Positions 1 through 6,770 of a stretch of DNA of 11,300 bases are shown in pieces. The notes under the pieces were generated by a model. The model made no database searches, was not told the DNA's origin, and saw nothing but the letters and a program-made list of their open reading frames with translations. A program made the translations under genes and the position numbers. Source of the stretch: JANPCX01 sp046094425. GTDB lineage: Bacteria > Pseudomonadota > Gammaproteobacteria > Burkholderiales > Burkholderiaceae_C. Position 1 is the first letter of the stretch. Every line of letters starts with the position of its first letter. The DNA lies in assembly GCA_046094425.1 (NCBI GenBank), contig JBJTHI010000274.1, forward strand, positions 1 through 11,300, read 5' to 3'.

Positions 1-1284
1 GTCTCCTACTTGCAAGGGCACCACCAACCAAAATTTCGGATCTTCACGCAGCCAATCGGGCAACGTTAACTCGTCATAGCGTTGGGGAAAGGCACGGAAT
101 TCTTCGAGGTTGATGATCCAACCTTTGGTTCTTAAAAAAGCGGAGAAAGACGATTGAATCGGTTCACGCTCATTGCGGCTCTGCACGTTCCAATGAGCAG
201 ACTGAATCAACTCTTGGCCATTGCTGGACACAGTCCACAGGCTGCCGGCCGGACTCTCCAACATATCGGCCAAACCACGAATCACCAAGCCACCAACCTC
301 GTTAGGGGAACATTGGGTAGACAAGGTGTTGGTGAAACGCAGCCACTCGTGGCGGTAGTCGTAGCGGTAACGAAAAAAATGTTTGCCCACCCAAACCCGC
401 AGTTTGGAACGTGCGGCACCAGACAGAGCAAGCAACGACAGAAACACCAAGGCCACCACAAGCAAGCCCAGTTGCAGCGCGCGCCCCCAATCGCCGCCAA
501 CAAAACGAACGTAGTAACCCAACAGCGAAATAAACAACAAGTAGCTGCCGACCAGCAGCAAGGTGGCGGAATGAAAAACAGCGGCTCGGGAGACTTGTAT
601 CTTGCTCAGCCAATCCACACGACGGCTCGCCGCCACGAACAACAAAGGTACCGCCAAGGTATGTACCGCGCCGCGAATCTGAGCCGCATCCAAATCCAGG
701 CGAGCAAACAAAGCGGCGTAAGAGTAAAGATAGATATCAAATCCAAAAACGCACAACAGTCCCAAACAAAGGGGCTTGGCATTCCAACGGGAGTCTTCGG
801 CCAGGTTGCGAAACAGTTGTTCAACCAACAACAAACCCAACACGGCTTGGGCCAAGGCCAGGAAGTAAGACCATTTGCGTGTGTCCGCTGTATCGACCGA
901 TGAGGCGAAAAAGGTAGGCAAGGCAAGCAAACCCAACATCAACAGCAGCGCCGCCGCGACGGCCAGCAGTTGGGGTTGTGTCGCCTGCCCACGCAGGGGC
1001 TGCGCTGACAACAAGTGAATGAGGAAAAAGAAGAAAAAGCCGTAACGTGCCCAGTCCAGTGCAGCAGCCGTCAACGCTGCAACCGGGCCAGGCCTCACGA
1101 GCGCGACAAAGCTGCAAGTGGCCCACAAGGTGGTTGCGAGGATACACAGCAAGAAAAGCAAGCTGGCGCGGCCAAATGCCGGATTGGAAACAGCGCCTTT
1201 GATCAAGTGCAGAGCAAAAGCGCCATACCCCAGCGCAGCGACCAAGAAGCTATAGCCTGAGAGACTTATATCGTCCAATTGCAT
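1..1284 (-). CDS. prsK: PrsK, PEP-CTERM/exosortase A system sensor histidine kinase (partial; C-terminus outside window)
   Basis: The frame is open from an ATG at 1284 to the window edge, giving 428 residues with no stop. Residues 10-290 form about eight or nine hydrophobic segments (roughly 10-30, 40-62, 75-92, 106-127, 135-153, 172-192, 206-220, 236-258, 269-287). A YYVRFVGGDWGR motif at 258-269 precedes the last one. A basic linker at 291-308 leads into a soluble GAF-like sensor region from about 310. The kinase core should follow but is outside the window. PrsK of exosortase A loci has this plan: polytopic membrane domain, GAF, then HisKA/HATPase, about 700 residues. It would sit in the inner membrane and phosphorylate PrsR, a sigma-54-type regulator of PEP-CTERM genes. 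It follows epsE by 69 bases in the same frame, so co-transcription is likely. The Shine-Dalgarno is weak, so the exact start is less sure than the identity. Confidence 0.85.
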   Translation of the reverse strand, partial: MQLDDISLSGYSFLVAALGYGAFALHLIKGAVSNPAFGRASLLFLLCILATTLWATCSFVALVRPGPVAALTAAALDWARYGFFFFFLIHLLSAQPLRGQATQPQLLAVAAALLLMLGLLALPTFFASSVDTADTRKWSYFLALAQAVLGLLLVEQLFRNLAEDSRWNAKPLCLGLLCVFGFDIYLYSYAALFARLDLDAAQIRGAVHTLAVPLLFVAASRRVDWLSKIQVSRAAVFHSATLLLVGSYLLFISLLGYYVRFVGGDWGRALQLGLLVVALVFLSLLALSGAARSKLRVWVGKHFFRYRYDYRHEWLRFTNTLSTQCSPNEVGGLVIRGLADMLESPAGSLWTVSSNGQELIQSAHWNVQSRNEREPIQSSFSAFLRTKGWIINLEEFRAFPQRYDELTLPDWLREDPKFWLVVPLQVGD

Positions 1285-1353
1285 GCGCTCACGATAACGC
1301 AGCAGCTCGCCACTGGGCGCGGGTGATACAGCCGCGCAACGCGACAGGCGACT

Positions 1354-2733
1354 TCAGCGTGAGCCCTTGGCGAGCAAGACCACGGCGACCGTCTCAAACA
1401 GCACCACCAGATCCAGAAACAAGGTGTGGTTCTTGACGTAGTAAAGGTCGTATTGGAGCTTCTCGCGCGAGTCTTCAACCGTTGCCCCGTAGTGATAACG
1501 AACCTGAGCCCAACCGGTCACGCCCGGCTTCACGCTGTGACGAACGGCGTAAAAAGGGATTTCTTGAGTCAATTTGTCAACAAAGTAAGGACGTTCGGGA
1601 CGTGGCCCCACCAAACTCATATCGCCTTTGAGTACACAGAAGATTTGCGGCAATTCATCGATGCGCAGCTTGCGAATAACCTGACCCACGCGTGTCACAC
1701 GGTCATCCTTGACGCTGGCCCATTGGGGTTTGCCGTCTTTTTCAGCGTCGGTGCGCATGCTTCGGAACTTGACCACATCGAAGGTCTTCCCATTGAGCCC
1801 CACACGTTCTTGGCGATAGAGGATAGGCCCTTTGCTCTCCAAAACGATCAACAGTGCGGTAATGAGCATGAAGGGTAAGGACACCGCCAACAAAATGAGA
1901 GAACCCACGATATCAACCAGCCGTTTTCCGAAAGTGCGAGTCCAGCCTTGGTTAAAGCCATCACCAAAAATCAACCAACCGGCGTTGACGTACTCAATCT
2001 TGATTTGGCTCAGGGTTTTTTCAAAGTGGGTGGCAATGTCGTAGACACGAATACCGTTGACCTTGCAGTCCAGCAGCTCACGCATGGGCATGCTGCCGCC
2101 ACGTCTTTCAGTCAGCGCAACCACGATTTCATCGACATCAAGGCTCAATGCGGTTTGGGCCAGGGACTGCCCCCCACCCAGCACCGAGGCCATCGGCACC
2201 GCCGGCTTGTCTTCGTTGACGCCGGGGAAATACCCCACGACTTCTGCATGAGGGTCGTTGGCCTTGAGTGTTTGCCCGACCAATGCCGCCGCCGCACCCG
2301 AACCGAACACCATGATGCGGGTGCGCGTGCGGCTTTGGCTTGCAGAGTGGGATACATAAACACGGTGCGCGATGACCGCCGCCACACCCAGCAATGCCGC
2401 CCACTTGATGGCATCACGGTTGGGCATGCTCTCGGGCAGCAAGCCATTGAACACGTATTCCAGTGGCAATACCAGCAACAAAGCCAGCACCGCACGAGCG
2501 CAAGATTGGTTCAAAGAGCGGTTGGGCGTGCGCTCGTAGAAACCGGTGGCCGTGTTGATAACGAACATCGACAAGGCCAGCATGATGCCGTAGGTCACGG
2601 CGTTGGGCACCGCACTGCCCATATGAACTTGCGACAACACAGCGCCTAGAACAGCGGCAATGATGAAGCCAAAGTCGAACAAGATCTGCATCAAGGTTCT
2701 GCGATGCAGGTAGTGATTGAAGATGCGTATCAT
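1354..2733 (-). CDS. epsE: EpsE-type undecaprenyl-phosphate sugar-1-phosphate transferase, exosortase A-associated
   Basis: A 459-residue polyprenyl glycosylphosphotransferase that moves a sugar-1-phosphate from a nucleotide sugar to undecaprenyl phosphate, the first committed step of EPS synthesis at the inner membrane. The N-terminal half has several membrane segments (about 16-36, 46-63, 80-97, 110-124) and a CoA-binding-like/Rossmann stretch with MVFGSGAAAA at 141-150. Another membrane segment at 272-298 leads to the bacterial sugar-transferase domain. Its signatures are QERVG 308-312, KFRSMRTDAE 322-331, RKLRIDELPQ 354-363, SLVGPRPERP 373-382 and DLYYVKN 429-435. I chose the ATG at 2733 because MIRIFNHYLHRR is the usual start of this family and an AGAGGGAAAG purine run precedes it. 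The frame stays open upstream to 2982, but that extension is low-complexity and resembles nothing. A sigma-28-like promoter lies about 200 bases upstream; prsK follows. Confidence 0.92.
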   Translation of the reverse strand: MIRIFNHYLHRRTLMQILFDFGFIIAAVLGAVLSQVHMGSAVPNAVTYGIMLALSMFVINTATGFYERTPNRSLNQSCARAVLALLLVLPLEYVFNGLLPESMPNRDAIKWAALLGVAAVIAHRVYVSHSASQSRTRTRIMVFGSGAAAALVGQTLKANDPHAEVVGYFPGVNEDKPAVPMASVLGGGQSLAQTALSLDVDEIVVALTERRGGSMPMRELLDCKVNGIRVYDIATHFEKTLSQIKIEYVNAGWLIFGDGFNQGWTRTFGKRLVDIVGSLILLAVSLPFMLITALLIVLESKGPILYRQERVGLNGKTFDVVKFRSMRTDAEKDGKPQWASVKDDRVTRVGQVIRKLRIDELPQIFCVLKGDMSLVGPRPERPYFVDKLTQEIPFYAVRHSVKPGVTGWAQVRYHYGATVEDSREKLQYDLYYVKNHTLFLDLVVLFETVAVVLLAKGSR

Positions 2734-2924
2734 TTTTTTCTTTCCCTCTACCTGAAGCGCTGAAGAGGTAGGTTGTTGAATTCCTGCCTGAATTCGATCC
2801 CTACGTTGCTGCGCCTCTTTTTCACTTGGTGGCTGCTGTGGATTGGAAGCACTCAAGGGGTTTGAGCCCCGGGGCACGTTCTTCCGCCACAAAAGCTTTT
2901 GCATTTCATCGTTATGGACTGCCA
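2734..2924 (-). promoter_or_regulatory. long 5' leader of epsE
   Basis: If the sigma-28-like promoter at 2931-2957 is used, transcription starts near 2924 and leaves about 190 untranslated bases before the epsE ATG. The leader contains two mutually exclusive short hairpins: GGGG/CCCC at 2857-2860 and 2867-2870, versus CTCAA/TTGAG at 2852-2856 and 2862-2866. It also holds the palindromes AAAAGCTTTT (2891-2900) and GCCCCGGGGC (2866-2875), and two TGAATTC copies 12 bases apart (2777-2783, 2789-2795). Several GGA triplets, including one at the ribosome binding site, would be compatible with CsrA/RsmA-type control, but they do not form a full consensus. I recognise no known riboswitch. The frame is open through this region, yet the translation looks non-coding. 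Confidence 0.35.
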
Positions 2925-2930
2925 CTGGAT

Positions 2931-2957
2931 TTATCGGCCAAAGGCGGCGGCACTTGA
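2931..2957 (-). promoter_or_regulatory. sigma-28 (FliA)-type promoter candidate for epsE
   Basis: On the minus strand, TCAAGTGC (2957-2950) is followed by exactly 11 bases and then GCCGATAA (2938-2931). The enteric FliA consensus is TAAAGTTT-N11-GCCGATAA, and pseudomonad FliA sites often begin TCAAG. The -10 element matches 8 of 8 and the spacing is exact. The -35 element matches at five of eight positions against the enteric form and fits the TCAAG variant better. It lies in a non-coding region and points at epsE. The match is direct from sequence; use in the cell is inferred. Confidence 0.6.
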
Positions 2958-3024
2958 CTCCCATCGCCATGATCTGCCACACCCTGTTCGACCGACCATG
3001 CCTGGAAAATATCAGATGGAAGTG

Positions 3025-3080
3025 ACGGCGTAACCGTTCGAATAGGGGGGATCCCCCATTCCGGGGGGTCTCATTCGAGG
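3025..3080. repeat. cluster of G/C-run inverted repeats between decarboxylase gene and epsE
   Basis: Several overlapping palindromes lie here. ACGG/CCGT arms span 3025-3037. The perfect 12-base palindrome GGGGGATCCCCC is at 3046-3057. Its CCCCC (3053-3057) can pair instead with GGGGG at 3063-3067 across an ATTCC loop. Outer arms TCGAAT (3038-3043) and ATTCGA (3073-3078) enclose the set. The two G/C hairpins cannot form together. The cluster is about 80 bases upstream of the sigma-28-like promoter, so it could be an operator for epsE, part of a terminator for the upstream operon, or a relic repeat. No T-run follows it. Confidence 0.45.
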
Positions 3081-3154
3081 TCTACGCAAACTAGTTCACA
3101 CGGTGCGCCGCCATAGAACAACAGCGCCTGTTACACCCTCGTCACAATTAAGTG

Positions 3155-3173
3155 GTGCCGAGCCGCTCGACAC
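3155..3173 (-). terminator. stem-loop just after the decarboxylase stop; weak terminator candidate
   Basis: On the minus strand GTGTCGAGC and GCTCGGCAC can pair (nine positions, one G-T wobble) around a very short centre; in practice about 7-8 pairs with a tight loop. It starts 15 bases past the TAG stop at 3189-3191. The tract after it is only CACTTAATTG, not a real U-run, so intrinsic termination would be inefficient. It may instead protect the 3' end of the mRNA. Confidence 0.3.
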
Positions 3174-3188
3174 TCTTCGGGCTGGGGT

Positions 3189-4445
3189 CTAAACCAGCAC
3201 CTCCACACACACCGGGTGGCCCAAAAACGCCTGGGGGCTGGCACTGGCACCGTAGGCTCCAGACTGGAACACCACCACCAGATCCCCCACCTGCGCCGCA
3301 GGCAAATCCATGCGGTCGGCCAGCAGATCCAACGGCGTGCACAGTGGCCCGACTACGGAGGCTTGTTCCGCTGGCTGGGCACCTTGGCGATTGCCAATGG
3401 TGACGGGGTAGTTTTTGCGAATAACTTGACCAAAATTTCCGGAGGCCGATAAGTGATGGTTGAGACCACCGTCGGTCACCAAGAAAATCTGACCACGCGA
3501 GACTTTTCTGTCCACCACACGCGTGACGTAAACACCCGCTTCTCCCACCAAGTAGCGCCCTAGCTCGATCACAAATTCAGCCTGAGGTAACTCGGCCTCG
3601 GCCCGAGCGAGCAGCGCGTTCAGGTTTTCACCAATCGGTCGCAAATCCAGGCGCTGCTCACCAGGGAAATATGGAATGCCGAAGCCGCCCCCCAGGTTCA
3701 GAAACTTCACGGGGCTGACAGCGAGATCCGCCAAGCGCAAGGCCAGTTCGTAGGACTTTTGCTGTGCTTCGCAGATCGACTCGGGTTTGAGGTTTTGTGA
3801 ACCGGCAAACAAATGAAACCCTTCAAAGGCCAAACCGGCCCCCGCAATGGAAGCCATCAGGGCAGGCATTTGTTCCACGTCCACACCAAACTGTTTGGCG
3901 CCGCCGCCCATCTTCATGCCTGAGCCTTTGAGTTCAAAGTCGGGGTTGACACGAACTGCTACGCGCGCAGGAATGCCTAGTTGCTCAGACGCGGCAGCCA
4001 ACACCGCCACCTCACGCGGCGACTCCAAATTCACCAGCACACCAGCCGCCACCGCTTGGCGCAGCTCTTCATCGCGTTTGCCGGGGCCCGCGAAACTGAT
4101 TTCGCGCGGATCGGCCCCGGCGTCCAGCGCCACTTTCAGCTCGCCTGCAGAGGCAACGTCGATGCCATCGACCAAACCCGCCATAAAACACACCACCGCA
4201 GGCAAGGGGTTGGCTTTCATGGCGTAGTGCAGCTTGATGGCAGAGGGCAAAGCAGCACGCAGACTCTCTACCCGCTGCCTGAGCAAGCCCCGGTCGTAAG
4301 CAAAAAAAGGCGTTTGCCCCACGCGCGCCGCCAGCAAAGACAGGGGGGTGCCGCCCACCAGCAGTTCGTTGCCGTGGACAGGGTATTGATCCATAGGGGC
4401 ATGAACGGGTGCAGCTTTGGCGGGGGATGCAAGAGGATGGGACAT
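3189..4445 (-). CDS. pyridoxal-dependent decarboxylase, exosortase A system-associated
   Basis: A 418-residue fold-type III PLP enzyme of the ornithine/diaminopimelate decarboxylase superfamily, in the branch confined to exosortase A loci. The PLP lysine is in HYAMKANP (Lys77). FHLFAGSQ is at 210-217 and the phosphate-binding GGGFG at 252-256. ELGRYLVGEAG begins at Glu294. The partner-subunit motif GPLCTPLD carries Cys369 and Asp373, and GAYG carries Tyr398. All catalytic features look intact, so it should be active on an amino acid or related substrate in the cytosol; the substrate is unknown. It follows the ligase gene by 30 bases, suggesting one transcript and linked chemistry. An in-frame TTG at 4457 adds four residues (MTHT). 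I prefer the ATG at 4445, though neither has a clear Shine-Dalgarno and Met18 is also possible. Confidence 0.9.
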   Translation of the reverse strand: MSHPLASPAKAAPVHAPMDQYPVHGNELLVGGTPLSLLAARVGQTPFFAYDRGLLRQRVESLRAALPSAIKLHYAMKANPLPAVVCFMAGLVDGIDVASAGELKVALDAGADPREISFAGPGKRDEELRQAVAAGVLVNLESPREVAVLAAASEQLGIPARVAVRVNPDFELKGSGMKMGGGAKQFGVDVEQMPALMASIAGAGLAFEGFHLFAGSQNLKPESICEAQQKSYELALRLADLAVSPVKFLNLGGGFGIPYFPGEQRLDLRPIGENLNALLARAEAELPQAEFVIELGRYLVGEAGVYVTRVVDRKVSRGQIFLVTDGGLNHHLSASGNFGQVIRKNYPVTIGNRQGAQPAEQASVVGPLCTPLDLLADRMDLPAAQVGDLVVVFQSGAYGASASPQAFLGHPVCVEVLV

Positions 4446-4475
4446 GGTGTGAGTCAATGTGAATCGGGCAGCGCG

Positions 4476-6074
4476 TCAGGATGCGTGATGTTCCAGCCAC
4501 TGGGTTTTCAAGAGCTTGCGGTCGATCTTGCCATTGGGGTTACGCGGAAGCGGTCCTGGCACCACTTCTACGGTGGTGGGCACCATGTATGCGGGCATAC
4601 GCTGGCGGCACAGGGCCAGCAAGGCCGACACGTCCAGACCGATCTGGTTTGAGCCGGGCGTAACGATGACCACAATCGCCTGCCCCAAACTGGCATGTTC
4701 CACCCCAAAGGCCGCGCATTCACCCACCAAGTGGGTGGCGTAGAGCACTTCCTCCACTTCGGTGGGGCTGACGCGGTAGCCCGAGGTTTTCATCATCTCG
4801 TCGCGTCGGCCAATGAAGTACAAAAACCCTTGTGCGTCCTGGCGCACCGTGTCGCCGGAATACACCGCGTACTCGGGCAGTTGCAGGCCACTTTGGCGGC
4901 CGGGTGCGGCAGAAGGAACCAGTTTGTAACGTTCAGCGGTTTTTTCAGCGTCGTTCCAGTAGCCCAGTCCCACCAAGGCCCCACGGTGAACCAACTCGCC
5001 AGGCTCTTCAGGATCGCAGGCACTGCCGTCTTCACGCAGCACCAAAATTTCGGCATTGGGAATGGCTTTGCCGATGGAGTCGGGTCGGCGATCGACTTCC
5101 TCGGGCGGCAGGTAGGTGGAACGAAAGGCTTCGGTCAGCCCATACATGAGAAAGGGTTGACTCTTGGGGGCCAGCTTGCGCAAAGCGGCCAAGGTCTCGC
5201 CCGGCATGCGGCCGCCGGTGTTGGCAAAGTAACGCAGCTTGTCCACCACCGCTTGCGGCCATTCCAACTGGGTGAGTTGGATGTAAAGCGGTGGCACCGC
5301 AGTGAGACCAGTCACCCGCTCGCGCTCCATGGCTTTGATGACATCACGCGGCATCAGGTAGTTCAACAGCACCACCCGGGCACCCACATGAAACGCCGTG
5401 GTGAGTTGGCTGAAACCCGCGTCAAACGACAGCGGCAAGGCCGCGAGCAAAGTGTCACCCGCGTGGTTCTCTAGGTAACAGGCCACGCTTTTCGCACCGG
5501 CCACCATATTGCGGTGCGAGAGCATCACGCCCTTGGGTTTACCGGTGCTGCCCGAGGTGTAGAGGATGGAGACCATGTCGGTGTCAATCACACGGTGGCC
5601 CGGGGCTGCGGGCGCTTGCAAAAACGCGGCCCACGGGTGCAAAACCAGTGGGGCAGTGGATTGCTGAGTCACCTCACCCGTCACCACGACGTGCTTCAGC
5701 CGTGGACAAGTGGGCAACACGGCTTGCAGTTGCGCCAAACGTTCAGGCGAGGTGACCAACACCTCCACATCACAATCCTGCAAGATAAAGCCCACTTGCT
5801 CGGGTTTGAGCAAGGGATTCAACGGCACAAACACCGCGCCGGCTGCGGGAGCACCAAAACTGGCAATCACGCCCTCAAAACGTTTTTCCAGGTAGATGGC
5901 CACACGCTCGCCACGCTGCAGCCCGAGCGACATCAGGCCATTGGCGAAACCCAACACGGCTTCTTGTAACTCACCATAGGTCAAGGACGCCGAACCATAA
6001 GTCAAAGCCACCGCATTCGGCGCTTTTGCTGCGGAACAGGCGATCAAATCGTGCAACAAGGTGGATTCAGGCAT
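4476..6074 (-). CDS. acyl-CoA ligase (AMP-forming), exosortase A system-associated
   Basis: A 532-residue member of the ANL superfamily, which activates a carboxylic acid as an acyl-adenylate and transfers it to a thiol (CoA or a carrier-protein arm). The ATP-binding loop YTSGSTGKPKG is at 172-182. YGLTEAFRST (311-320) is the adenine-binding region. YSGD is at 405-408, and the hinge GRRDEMMKTSGYRVSP at 422-437. The catalytic C-terminal lysine is in PNGKIDRK (Lys516). With a stand-alone carrier protein encoded divergently about 240 bases away, carrier loading is as plausible as CoA loading. The ATG at 6074 gives MPESTLLHDLI, matching how this family usually starts. ATG 6083 is nearly equivalent. 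ATG 6200 would add a Cys-rich, unconvincing 42 residues and would run over the best promoter candidate. Confidence 0.88.
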   Translation of the reverse strand: MPESTLLHDLIACSAAKAPNAVALTYGSASLTYGELQEAVLGFANGLMSLGLQRGERVAIYLEKRFEGVIASFGAPAAGAVFVPLNPLLKPEQVGFILQDCDVEVLVTSPERLAQLQAVLPTCPRLKHVVVTGEVTQQSTAPLVLHPWAAFLQAPAAPGHRVIDTDMVSILYTSGSTGKPKGVMLSHRNMVAGAKSVACYLENHAGDTLLAALPLSFDAGFSQLTTAFHVGARVVLLNYLMPRDVIKAMERERVTGLTAVPPLYIQLTQLEWPQAVVDKLRYFANTGGRMPGETLAALRKLAPKSQPFLMYGLTEAFRSTYLPPEEVDRRPDSIGKAIPNAEILVLREDGSACDPEEPGELVHRGALVGLGYWNDAEKTAERYKLVPSAAPGRQSGLQLPEYAVYSGDTVRQDAQGFLYFIGRRDEMMKTSGYRVSPTEVEEVLYATHLVGECAAFGVEHASLGQAIVVIVTPGSNQIGLDVSALLALCRQRMPAYMVPTTVEVVPGPLPRNPNGKIDRKLLKTQWLEHHAS

Positions 6075-6103
6075 GAATGGCATCAAAGGCAAAAACGCTG
6101 AGG

Positions 6104-6133
6104 TGTAAAGGCGTGCGCTGCACAAACAGTCAA
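6104..6133 (-). promoter_or_regulatory. weak sigma-70-like promoter candidate for the ligase operon
   Basis: On the minus strand TTGACT (6133-6128) is followed by 18 bases and TTTACA (6109-6104). The -35 box matches TTGACA at five of six positions; the -10 matches only three of six. A start near 6097 would leave a short leader before the ATGs at 6083/6074, which agrees with those starts. Chance similarity is possible. Confidence 0.28.
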
Positions 6134-6206
6134 AAAGTATCTCACGCCCAGGGTTGCCCCGATTGACACTCAAACAAGGGGGTTGGGTATCGCAAAACAT
6201 CTATTC

Positions 6207-6221
6207 GTGGCGCAATGCCAC
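6207..6221. promoter_or_regulatory. perfect inverted repeat in the divergent intergenic region; possible operator
   Basis: GTGGC-GCAAT-GCCAC is a perfect 5+5 inverted repeat with a 5-base centre, midway between the ligase and carrier-protein genes. Its size and position fit a dimeric regulator site for both promoters. I do not recognise a specific regulator. A site this short can occur by chance. Confidence 0.25.
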
Positions 6222-6263
6222 CTTTGCAAGCCCCAGGGACGCCGAAAAGAAATCTGCTCCGCC

Positions 6264-6269
6264 TAGAAT
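6264..6269 (+). promoter_or_regulatory. possible -10 element upstream of the carrier-protein gene
   Basis: TAGAAT (five of six to TATAAT) lies 45 bases before the ATG at 6315. No good -35 box is found 16-18 bases further up, so activator dependence or a chance match are both possible. Confidence 0.25.
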
Positions 6270-6314
6270 CCGCACCGCTATGCGCACCCTAGCGCTGTGT
6301 TTTTAGGACTGATG

Positions 6315-6566
6315 ATGGACGTGACCCAAGAAGTTCTGCGTGTGCTGGACGAGGTACTCAGCCTCAATGGCCGTGCTGCCGCATTCACCCGCGACACCCA
6401 CCTGCTGGGTGCCATTCCCGAGCTGGACTCCATGGCTGTGGTTTCACTCATCACGACGCTGGAAGAAAATTTCGGCATCACTGTGGAAGACGATGACATT
6501 GATGGCGAGACCTTCGTCTCTGTCGGCTCTCTGGTCGACTTCATGACGAGCAAGCTGGCGGGTTAA
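6315..6566 (+). CDS. acyl carrier protein, exosortase A system-associated
   Basis: An 83-residue, acidic, helical protein with the phosphopantetheine attachment motif in GAIPELDSMAVVSLI; the modified residue would be Ser39. Length, charge and the following helix (ITTLEENFGI) are typical of a discrete acyl carrier protein. It should carry an intermediate as a thioester in the cytosol; the divergent ligase is the obvious loading enzyme and the downstream hydrolases or acyltransferase possible unloaders. TAGGA at 6304-6308 sits 6 bases before the ATG at 6315 but only 3 before the ATG at 6312, so I chose 6315. A GTG at 6297 is also in frame but has no support. The stop codon TAA abuts a MITE-like element, which separates the gene from the rest of its operon. 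Confidence 0.88.
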   Translation: MDVTQEVLRVLDEVLSLNGRAAAFTRDTHLLGAIPELDSMAVVSLITTLEENFGITVEDDDIDGETFVSVGSLVDFMTSKLAG

Positions 6567-6727
6567 GGATGCTCTGCATAACTCTTGCGAGGCTGTGGTA
6601 GTGCGGATCGGGATGGGCTACAAGGCGTTTTTTGCAGCCAATAGCACGGCTATTGGCAAGAAAAACAACGCCGTAGCCCGCCCGAGTCCAGGCTGCCACA
6701 GTCCGCAAGGAGTTATTCAGAGCATCC
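6567..6727. mobile_element. 161-bp palindromic MITE-like element
   Basis: The whole stretch is an imperfect inverted repeat. Terminal repeats GGATGCTCTGCATAACTC (6567-6584) and its complement (6710-6727, with A for C at one position) match 17 of 18. The similarity continues inward with small gaps to a perfect central stem, GCCAATAGC-ACG-GCTATTGGC (6637-6657). The flanks are TTAA (6563-6566) and TTCA (6728-6731), a possible 4-bp target duplication with one mismatch. The CTGAATAA-like ends and a YTAR-type target recall IS5-family elements, but that link is tentative. There is no transposase; a minus-strand ORF across it is a by-product. In RNA it would fold into a very long hairpin, which may lower read-through or stabilise the carrier-protein message. 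Confidence 0.7.
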
Positions 6728-6770
6728 TTCAGCCACTTCGAGTGCAACCTTTAGCGGCCTGTGCTCGCCC

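Larger units (their letters stand above)
6084..6314. other. divergent intergenic region between ligase and carrier-protein genes
   Basis: About 230 non-coding bases separate the two divergent transcripts. They hold the weak promoter candidates and the 15-base inverted repeat listed separately. The ligase frame stays open to 6200, and a GTG at 6297 is in frame with the carrier protein, but neither extension looks coding. I see no RNA gene, sigma-54 (GG-N10-GC) site or FliA-type site here. Confidence 0.6.

Noticed and set aside
154..903. Plus-strand ORF of 249 residues
   Set aside because: It is antisense to the PrsK membrane domain, is Gln/Arg-rich and low-complexity, and resembles no family. 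The minus-strand frame continues unbroken across the whole region with clear membrane segments.
2734..2982. N-terminal extension giving EpsE 542 residues
   Set aside because: EpsE proteins start at MIRIFNHY. The extra 83 residues are Gln/Ser-rich, overlap the sigma-28-like promoter, and have no homology that I recognise.
2843..3025. Small plus-strand ORF (60 residues) in the intergenic region
   Set aside because: There is no ribosome binding site or recognisable sequence, and it overlaps the promoter candidate on the other strand. I treat the region as non-coding.
2734..3188. Sigma-54 promoter for epsE
   Set aside because: Sigma-54 control is expected in PrsK/PrsR systems, so I searched the minus strand for GG-N10-GC sites. 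Partial TGGCA-like strings occur but none has the right spacing.
3426..3452. Second GCCGATAA (plus strand, 3445-3452), possible FliA site
   Set aside because: At the required spacing the upstream box is TTGACCAA, not TAAAGTTT or TCAAG-like, and the site lies antisense inside the decarboxylase gene.
6075..6200. N-terminal extension giving the ligase 574 residues
   Set aside because: The extension is Cys-rich and unlike ANL enzymes, has no ribosome binding site, and covers the best promoter candidate. The fold begins at MPESTLLHDLI.
6541..6747. Minus-strand 68-residue ORF
   Set aside because: It lies almost wholly within the palindromic element and partly antisense to the carrier protein; it is a by-product of the repeat.
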